64,000 nucleotides of DNA from Hemibagrus wyckioides. Its lineage: Eukaryota; Chordata; Actinopteri; Siluriformes; Bagridae. The stretch lies in NCBI RefSeq assembly GCF_019097595.1, contig NC_080734.1:11808392-11872391 (forward strand). The letters are read 5' to 3'. Each line of letters opens with the position of its first letter. Position 1 is the stretch's first letter. The notes beneath the pieces are model-generated. The model was not told the DNA's origin and searched no databases. It was given only the letters and a program-made list of their open reading frames with translations. A program made the translations under genes and the position numbers. Positions 1-64,000 of the stretch are shown piece by piece.

Positions 1-35725
<35,725 letters not shown>

Positions 35726-35995
35726 CGTCTACCGCTTCGGGTTAGGAATGATCGAGCTTCTATATCCTCCGTCGAAGTGATCTTTCTCTCTGTCTCAGTT
35801 TCCGGGGAGTTCTGTTTCTTCCCGAAGCGCCAGATTCAGACTAAACACACCACCGACACGCCGCGACAAACCAATCAGAGATCACGCCCGGCAATGACGC
35901 ACTGCGATGACGTCAGGGCAAGTGATACAGAGGAAGATGAAGAAAGCGTGTTTGCTTTTAAGTTTAGCTGAACTGCACAGCGCCCTCTACAGTAC
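35726..35995 (-). promoter_or_regulatory. gmds: gmds promoter / 5' UTR side with CCAAT box and CRE
   Basis: The sequence upstream of the gmds start is CpG-rich compared with its AT-rich surroundings. It holds a CCAATCAG box at 35871-35878 (NF-Y type) and a full CRE palindrome TGACGTCA at 35908-35915 (CREB/ATF type), about 146 and 183 nt from the ATG. A CTCF-like core lies at 35980-35993. The motifs are seen directly; promoter function is inferred from position. No TATA box is evident. Confidence 0.55.
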
Positions 35996-38900
35996 ATGAC
36001 CGGGCAATTCCAGGCTTTGTTTGTATAGTAAATATTGACACAGAAATCCGGATGACCAAAGAGTCCGGTGTGAGAACCAGTTCTATCCTTTAATGCAACG
36101 TTAATGCCACAACTACATTTTGTAGCCGGCTTTTCACACCCACACCAACCAGGATGTTCAAATGTTAAGACAAAACATTTTTTTGGTGATATGAACAACA
36201 CTTTCCCTAAGTTTAAGTATTAAACTGCTCCAAGTGGACATTATTTATGCTTGCAGGTGTATAAAAAACTAACATGAACAATACAATAATCTACAATAGT
36301 GAGTTAATTAAGTAATGAAAACCCCACATATGAACAAGGAGACTGGGACAGGTTTAACAAGTTAAGATGGATTTCAAACACTTGAGCTGATGTTCCTAAA
36401 ATGTTCTGAAACCCAATTCCCAGGATTACCGGTAGCGTAAGATAAACATGAGCTGCAAGCATTTCTCTGGATTAACAGGTCGGTCTGTATCAGATGTGTG
36501 AAGTTTGTGTGAAGAGTGATACTGTTTCTGATGTGTACTTAAAGGGCAACCAGAAGCAAATTTCTATTTGCTAATTATAAACCTTGGTGACATCTCCAAG
36601 TACAGCATTGGCTAGATTTTGGTAAAATCCAGGAGTGAGTATTCCTGGATGAGAAATAGCAAAGGCTAATGGTTTGGAGTTTTTTTTTCTTTGTTGCTGT
36701 GAATTGTGCTTCGCTCAGAAGTGATTTGAGACCAGAGATTTTGGTGATGACTTTAAGTTAAGTTGTCTTTATTTGTCACAGACACAGTGAAATTCTTTCT
36801 CCGCATATCCCGTCCTTGGTGGTTGGGGTCAGAGCGCAGGGTCAGCCATGATGCAGCACCCCTGGAGAAGGGTGGGTTGGAGGCCTTGCTCAAGGGCCCA
36901 ACGGTGGCAGCTTGGAGGTGCTGGAGCTTGAAACCTGATCTTCTGTCGACAACCCAGAGCCACCACCGCCCCCATAATAAAAAATGTAAATAAAAACATC
37001 AAATTTGACTTATGCTATAAACCTATGCTATCTTGTGATTTTTTTTAAAGTAATCCTGTAACAGGCAATAGTCCACAGCATACAGTCCAGCACCTTGTTC
37101 TGAGCAGTTTTAGACATACATTTGTTCAACTGGGATTGATACAGCAGATGTGTTTCCCAACTACATCTCAAACAAAGGACAATGTGTGGAGTTGAATCTA
37201 ACCCAAAAAGTCAGGAAAAAAAGCTACAAAGTCACCATGGGACTCATACATTTATGATACAGTATATGGACATTTTCCCCTTCATAATAATCCCAGTCTT
37301 TAGAAATGGTTCATTTAATCGTGACATACTGATTGTATAGTGTCATTCCTCCTCCAATGGGCTTGTTGCAGTTGGAATTTCAGCAAGCTGTGTCATAATT
37401 GTGCAACATCTAGAAAAGTAAGCAAATTATATGACTTTATATCAGTGAAATAGATGTTTTTATTTTCTTTTTCAAGCACTGGTCACTCAAATGAGACAAT
37501 TTGTATTTCAAATCAATTTAAAATGTATGGAGTTGAATATGAGAACTTTATGAAGGTTGATGTTTGTGAACAGCTGCTATATGGTCCCTGCCCCTAAGGA
37601 CGAGTTGACACAGGCTTGATTTTTGTAATACTGGAATATCAGGCACATAGAGAACATCAGAGAACATAATACACCCATGTATCTGTTTGCTTAAAATAAT
37701 CAGAGAAATCCAGAATAATGGCCTATACAGTACAAGAGGAATGTGATTTGTTTATCCTGTAACATTAGCCATACACTTGTACATTAGACCATTAATGTCA
37801 GTATAATTAATATCAGTAATACTAAAACAACACAACAAACTCTAATTATAAAGATCTGTAATCATAGCTTTGTTTAGTTTATTTTTCTCATAGTGACATA
37901 AACACATTATTTCAAATGTATGACAAACCAGGCAGAAAAAGACTTTTACTTTGACAATGCAGGCAAACGATCAATAGCATAAAACAACATATCTATAAAA
38001 AGCATATGTCATCATTTTAAACACACTCAGCATGCATCTCAACACGTCTGTCCGATAATACTCATCTAAAAGCAATATGTGCATTAATTTTGAGCCCTGC
38101 CATATTCCCACCTGATTCAGATTTATAACTAATATTACTAATACACAGTGATGTTACAATGTTGAACTTCAAGTATGTTTAGGATACAATTCAGAAATAT
38201 CTGATAAAAAAAAAATTCAACTAAGTATAAAACAAAAGGTAGTTTACTGTTGGGTGTGCCTTCATGGAAGGTGAGTTAAAAACCCAGCAGAAGAGCAAGA
38301 AGGAAAATGTATGGCAGCAGCATCCTAATCTCTATGTGTTATATGAACACTTACAGTTTACACTTTAGACAATTTCTAATTAAAGCATGTATTTAATCAG
38401 GCAGGACAATTGCTTGTTTAGTTTTTGTCTGGAGTTTAAATAATCTAGCAATTTTCCTGTAAACATCTGCATTAAACTGGATGCGGTTTTCCAGTAATCT
38501 CTCACAGACTTATCAGTGTGGTTTATTACGAACCTATAAACATTTGGCAGTGTAAAGTTAGTATTTTCTTTACACTGGTGACATTTGTAGCTAACACATA
38601 ATGACATTCCTAAGCAAATGTTTCTGCTTTATAGCTCAACCACCAACGTCCAATTTTTATTCAGTATTTTCATTGTTCACTGCATTGCTACTTTAATCTT
38701 CAGTATAAAATCAAAGAAGCTGCTTTTACACTCCAAACATATCTCATGACTACTTAGGGGAACTGTGAAATTTGTTGTTCCTGTACTTCTTAAAGTCTAA
38801 ATTATGCATTCTATTTCACACACACATTTTGTGAATGCTAATATAAACAATGCAAACAAAGCAAAAAGCCATGTGTTTCCATAACTAAATAAGAAATACA

Positions 38901-39614
38901 TGTGAGGAGGATGCTGGATTTGTGACATGGCGTGAAAGTAATTGTGTATTCAAGCGTATCACGTCTACAGTACGTCAATATACAATGATATAATGAAATC
39001 AAAATATTTTATCACTTTTAGCAGTATAAATATCAAACAATAAAATAAAGAGTATCACAGAAATAAGACTTGATTAGTAAAAGGTGAATTATTTATAACA
39101 GCGGAGTTGTGCGCAGGCTGTATGCAGCATGTGGAGGACTGTAAAGCTCTCCTGTCTCCTGTTTTACAGAGAAGAATTCGTATTGTGTTGTAGATTACTG
39201 ATAGTGCTTGTGAAATAGACACACATTGTTGTATAGCAGCTGGTGGGCATTCAGGTGCAGTGTTGTTGGTCCAGTTCTTCACATGGGTAAAAAAAGTCTT
39301 CTGTAGAAAAAAACTGTAACTTAATATTAAATCCCTAGGCAAGAGAACAACAAAAGAATAAGATTTTCTCTGTCTTGCACAGTGAGTCCATATAATCTAC
39401 AAGTGGGAAGAAAGAATTCAATGGAATGAATGAACCTACTGTATATATGAACTCAACACAATTGTTGAGTAGATTTCACTGAAATATCATTATAATTTAA
39501 GAGGGGTTTTATCATTAGCATCCATCTATGTAACCTACACTTCAGACTTCAGTCTGTGGTCCGCAGAAAGACCTTCATGTGTTTAGATTTCTGAAGAACT
39601 GTGAGTTACCTGTT
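35996..39614. other. gmds-mylk4 intergenic region / mylk4 3' UTR
   Basis: About 3.6 kb separates the gmds promoter from the mylk4 stop codon. It contains one SINE (36745-36975); otherwise it is AT-rich sequence without a convincing ORF. Part of the right end must be mylk4 3' UTR, but I could not fix its polyadenylation site. After the stop, CAG|GTAACT at about 39610 resembles a donor and could mark a spliced 3' UTR. Confidence 0.6.
36745..36975 (-). mobile_element. tRNA-derived SINE, family A
   Basis: The body GGGTCAGAGCGCAGGGTCAG and the tail 'gtctttatttgtcacagaca' match the other family A copies. It lies between gmds and mylk4. Confidence 0.78.
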
Positions 39615-59641
<20,027 letters not shown>

Positions 59642-59765
59642 GTCCAAGCTACAGGAAAAGAGTGACAGAGATTTACGATGATTCTACTACTGTGACAACA
59701 ACTAACATCATTTATTATTTTATTTATAATGTTTTGTTTGTTTCCTTTAAATTCATTTTATTTCT

Positions 59766-60646
59766 CAGCCATAACGTTAAAACCACCTGCCTAATATATT
59801 GTAAGTCCATCTTGTGCCACCAAATCAGTTCTGACCTGTCAAGGCATGGACTCCACAAGACCTCTGAAAGAGTGCTACTGTATCTGGCACCAAGACATTA
59901 GCAGTAAGTCCTGTAAGTTGTGAGATGAAGCCTTCTTGGATCAGATGTGTTTGTTCAGCACATCCCACAGATTAGGTTGGATTGAGTTCAGGGGAATTTG
60001 GAGGCCAAGTCAACAACTTGAACTTTTTGTCATTTTCCTGAAATCATTTTTGAATAGTTTTTGTAGTGTGGCAGGAAGCATTACTCTGCAGGAGGTCACT
60101 GCTGTTAGGGAATATCTTTGCCATACAAGGGTATACTTGGTCTGCAACAATGTGTAGGTAGATGGTATGTAGTAACATCCACTTGAATGACAGGTCCTGA
60201 GGAGTCCTTATGGAACATTGCCCAGAGCATCAAGCTGCATCCATCAATGATGCTATTTCATTCCGCAGGTAAGTCACACACACACACACACACACACACG
60301 CGCGGCTGTCCACTGCCTAGTGTTCGAATTCTGATATCACATTTTCACATGTCCATTGTAGGTGCTTTCAGTGGTGGGCCGGGGTCAGCATAGGCACTCT
60401 GAATGGCCCGTGGCAATGCAGCTCTATAGACTATGCAACAATTAGAATCACACCTTACAGACTACGTGCATCAATAAGCCTGGAAAGCCCATGACCCTGT
60501 TGCCCATGACCCTGACTTCCAACACATCAGCTTCAAGAACTGTTTATTTGCTGCCTAATATATCCTACCCCTTGACAGGTGCCACTGTAATGAGATAATT
60601 AAAGTTATTTATGTCACTTTTCACTGTTTTACTGCTATGGCTGATG
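59766..60646 (-). mobile_element. decayed Tc1-like element
   Basis: The sequence resembles the fish Tc1 family whose ends read like CAGGCATAACATTATGACC. Here the ends are CAGCCATAACG...ACCACC and the imperfect inverse near 60630-60646. The internal sequence keeps transposase-like stretches in antisense (for example the region of the Tc1 phrase 'gaatttggaggccaagtcaa' at about 59994) but has many stops. A (CA)n tract interrupts it at about 60271-60303. Confidence 0.75.
60271..60303. repeat. (CA)n(CG)n tract in decayed Tc1
   Basis: A CA dinucleotide run ending in CGCGCG, inside the Tc1 remnant. Confidence 0.85.
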
Positions 60647-60718
60647 AGTGTATAAAAAAATGGATGCTTTAAAATAATGTATTTATGCTAAGACACATTA
60701 CTAAACCAATCATGAATC

Positions 60719-60792
60719 ATTAGTAACGCTTTAATAATTATCTATTTATAATTCATGAATTATAAATAGATAATTATTAAAGCGTTACTAAT
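60719..60792. repeat. perfect 74-bp palindrome
   Basis: Two 37-bp arms, starting ATTAGTAACGCTTTAATAAT, meet at TTCA|TGAA with no spacer and no mismatch. The centre is near 60755/60756. It could extrude as a cruciform or fold as RNA. Confidence 0.97.
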
Positions 60793-63700
60793 TTATCTGG
60801 ATGTAATTCCAGAGTGACATAGGAAGAACATCTTCCACCTGCTAAGCTGAGTGACCCTCAGGATTAACAGTAGGTTGTTGAGAGTAGTGCTCAGGAACTA
60901 AATATGGAAGTTAACCATGGATACAGTACTTGAGTGATGCTGAGCTCTGGTGTTCGAAAGGGATGACAGAATTTCAGAAACATTTTATTGAACAATAGAC
61001 ATGTTTTTGTTTTTTTTCTTCAGAAGTGAACAGAAAGAGAAGGCACAGTAACTGGTAGAAGGAAAGGAATGGACTTAAGGAACTATTCAGGGCATGGAAA
61101 GGAGATCTGGAGCAGTACTGGATCAGACTGGATGGTCTCAGTCATCTAGAATTCAGTTGGCGTTCCAGGGTAATTGTGAGATATCAGTGAACCACTGCCA
61201 GGTGAGAAGTATAGACAGCGGAAGTGAAGGAATAGGATCCACCAGGACATCATGTCCTGAATATATTACATATATGTATTCAGTTGAAATGATTGAATAT
61301 CAAACAGATCATGAGTTGAAGGGTTAGTGTACTGTTTCTAGCCAGAGAGTTAGTATATTATAGAGGTACAGCATTCCAGGCTCTGTGTCAGAATGTTCTC
61401 TTTTACATGACATTCCCAAGGCACCATCTCAATAAATTTCACACACCCCCATTTAATTAGTCATGAATGATGTACCAACTGGGGCATGATAGTGTACCTA
61501 CAATGGAATATTCCACAAATGCAAGTAACACAATGTTCAGACTCCAAGTATGGACTAGTCTTGTTGCACTGGGAGGCTTCCCCAACAAAGTACTTAATGA
61601 ATGATGTTCTATTTTCATCCCATATAATCCTGAATCAGCTCTGGCGCCTGAGCTTAAGCGAGATCCACAGCAGTGACAAAGATGTTAAGTGGTTCTGTTC
61701 CATTCCCTAAGCAGTTGTTACTAAAAGTCAAGGTAGATATACTGACAGATATGTGGTGCTGTTATTGTTGTTAAAAAGAAATTCTTAGTAGATAATTGTT
61801 CATTTATTAAACACAATAAATATTTACTTGAATGTAATTTATACCCACTGTAATAATGAATAAAAGTGCCAATTGGTATCAGTCATGCAATACTGTGATT
61901 TTTTTTAAAAGATCGTTAGTAGTTATCTTAGTTGTTTACATTTTTCACTGTCATTTATATTCTTTACTGCACTTATTGTAATATAACCCCCTGAAAGTTT
62001 GTCGGTCAAGCCATAGGACTGTGTGCTATGCTAATGTTTGTCATTTGATTTTCTTTGATGCAGTATTGAAAGTCTTTGGATTGCTTTTGCCACTGTGCTC
62101 AAAGATAAACTGTCTGTCTGTCAGCACCTTGTCTATTTTATAACAGCAAAAAAAAAAGGTGAGCTGGTGGCTGCCTGTCGCTTCATCTCTCTCTCTCTCT
62201 GTCTCCCTCTCTCTCACTTTCTTTCTCTGTCTATCTGTCTGTCTCTGTCTTTCTCTTTCTTTCTTTGTCTATTGGTGTATATCTTTCTGTCTCTCTCTGT
62301 CTGTCTCTATATCTTCTTCTGTCTGTCTATCTGTCTGTCTCTGTCTTTCTCCCTCTCTTTCTTTCTTTGTCTATCTGTATGTCTGTCTTTCTGTCTCTCT
62401 CTGCCTCTTTCTGTCTGTCTGTCTGCCTCTTTTTTCTCTTAAACACTCACACACTCTCATATATCTGTGCATATATGTACATAAGCTACTAACCTCAAAA
62501 ATAATAAAATGCATATATGGATTCCTTGTTTCATATTCGTGTAGCAAAGTTTTGTTCACACACTGTGTCACAAAACCCAAAAATCTTTTCCATAACGATT
62601 CTAGATTATTCAACGCTGTTTCTGTTCCGTTTCTATAATTGCTTCCAAGTATAAACTTGTGTACTAGTATTTAAGAAGTACTATATAATTCGTCTTAATA
62701 TTAATGCAGCCACATCATTACCTATTTAATAGGTGATTGCAAATGCATTTATTCCTATCATTTTAAAAAATCTGCATTCCAAACAGCTCTAAACACTGTT
62801 TTAGCTTCTCATCTTCAACATCAGTGAAAGAGATTTAATCAGCCGAAGATTAAATGTCAACATGCAGCACAGTCAATGGTGTGAGTAACATAATACGTTT
62901 TTGCTCAGATGTTATTTTGGATAAGAAAAAAATAAATATCATAACTTATACCTAAGCATTAAAAATAATGATATTACAAGACTTAAGAGTTAGAAGTGAA
63001 AATGAACAAGTATCTCAGCAGGACCCCAGTCATTGCAGTGAAAACATTTAGAAAATTAGAGCACCATTTCCTCTCCATTCATTTTGATTGACAGTATATA
63101 CTTGACAGCATATGGATGGTGGATAAAGTTTTGTGTCGTGGAGGCATGAAAAGCTACTTCAAAGCATGCGCTCTATCTATAGCTCGGGGGCTCCCAGACA
63201 TAAACCAAGCAGAATCCCACCAGGTGCATTCTACAGAAATAACAGTCGTAAAAATATATATCCTTACAAAGTATACATTAATGCATCAGCTAATAAACAT
63301 TTTAAAAATTTTATTAGATGAAATATGTACACATATGACTGTAAACTACTGTTTATGTATAAATCAAATCACACTGAATATGACTTTATGATTTGTTCAG
63401 CTTAATATCTTTTATACATTTATTTAAACAATTTCAACTCCCTTGATTCGGTTCAATACCTAATGATCAGGCGAATCAGGTGTGAAAAAAACACAACAGC
63501 TGCATGGTGCCCTCGAAATACAACAGCAGTGTTTGAGACAACAAATAAGAATAAAATAAGAATTCACTTTTCGGAAGTAACATCCAAACACCCAGAAAGA
63601 AAAAAAAGAGTATAAGAGAAAGTGAGAGAATGTCTTTAACGTCAATCCTGTTGTTCTCTTCTTTCATTATCATCACTCCTGCAGCTGGTGAATGCAAATG

Positions 63701-64000
63701 CCAAAGTGTAAAATTACAGGGACCCACTTTTCCCCTCGGATGAATACACACACGGTACGTGAACACACATGCTCAACCGTATGCAAACAGGAAGCTAGGA
63801 ACATCTAAACACATGCTGATCATTTATTCACAAGAAAACGCCAAGCTAGAGGTAATGTGTGCGTTGTTTATGTAATATACACTGCGTCAGCTGTTATCTC
63901 AAGTTTAATTAGGGCAAGACCCTGCAATATGCCCTGATGAAGCAGAATTTAATCGCAGACACTAAATAGCAATAAGGCCTTCCTAAAAACTGTGTATAAA
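60793..64000. other. region upstream of mylk4 without a recognised gene
   Basis: AT-rich sequence with a CT-rich low-complexity tract (62180-62432) and no ORF resembling a known family. It may hold upstream mylk4 UTR exons or promoter, but no signal was strong enough to call. Confidence 0.6.
62180..62432. repeat. CT/TCTG-rich low-complexity tract
   Basis: Imperfect (TC)n, (TCTG)n and (TTTC)n mixture with no clear higher-order unit. ORFs across it are low-complexity artefacts. Confidence 0.9.

Noticed and set aside
35777..36201. Possible divergent gene starting at the gmds promoter
   Set aside because: ORFs of 64 and 108 codons have no recognisable domain and the region ends in ordinary AT-rich DNA.
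36763..36993. ORF with RRVSHDAAPLEKGG-like text, also seen near 1356-1544
   Set aside because: This is SINE family A read as protein; the similarity reflects repeat copies, not a gene family.
39055..39342. 95-codon minus-strand ORF downstream of the mylk4 stop
   Set aside because: No family resemblance and no acceptor in phase with mylk4; more likely 3' UTR or intergenic.
62095..62638. Ser/Leu/Cys-rich ORFs up to 159 codons
   Set aside because: They are low-complexity CT/TCTG-rich sequence with no family resemblance.

Overview
This window is vertebrate nuclear DNA, almost certainly from a ray-finned fish. The spliced genes have GT-AG introns, and the introns are packed with teleost-type Tc1 transposons, tRNA-derived SINEs, L2-like LINE pieces and very abundant (CA)n, (GATA)n, (TA)n and (TCTG)n repeats. 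A catfish or related otophysan would fit, but the sequence alone does not prove this. There are no prokaryotic genes, operons or CRISPR arrays.

Two protein-coding genes can be supported, both on the minus strand. gmds (GDP-mannose 4,6-dehydratase, first step of GDP-fucose synthesis) covers 1-35725. Its first seven coding exons are present, the seventh cut by the left edge: 35630-35725, 24271-24315, 23174-23261, 20256-20365, 6131-6323, 5569-5673 and 1-96. Every junction is in phase and together they give residues 1 to about 245.

mylk4 (myosin light chain kinase family member 4) lies about 3.9 kb upstream of gmds. Twelve exons from 46712 down to 39615 encode an acidic N-terminal region and a complete kinase domain. 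Two alternative first coding exons splice in the same phase: 54906-55052, which carries a predicted membrane anchor, and 59429-59641, which does not. The first gives a 580-residue protein and the second 602. The gmds-mylk4 order and orientation match the human 6p25 arrangement.

Region by region: 1-35725 is gmds, with huge introns 1 and 4 and satellite-filled introns 2 and 3. 35726-35995 is its CpG-containing promoter side, with a CCAAT box and a CRE palindrome. 36000-39600 is intergenic DNA or mylk4 3' UTR with one SINE. 39615-41877 holds the mylk4 kinase exons. 41878-45631 is an intron carrying an L2 LINE copy that is interrupted by a MITE. 45632-46712 holds the N-terminal mylk4 exons. 46713-59428 is intron with AT-rich microsatellites and an almost intact Tc1 element (56046-57293). 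59430-64000 holds the second alternative mylk4 exon, a decayed Tc1 copy, a perfect 74-bp palindrome and CT-rich repeats.

No new gene system was found. The best leads are complementary satellite arrays flanking gmds exon 3, (TG)n tracts beside most gmds splice acceptors, the two mylk4 N termini, a 1.3-kb modular minisatellite, and the palindrome.
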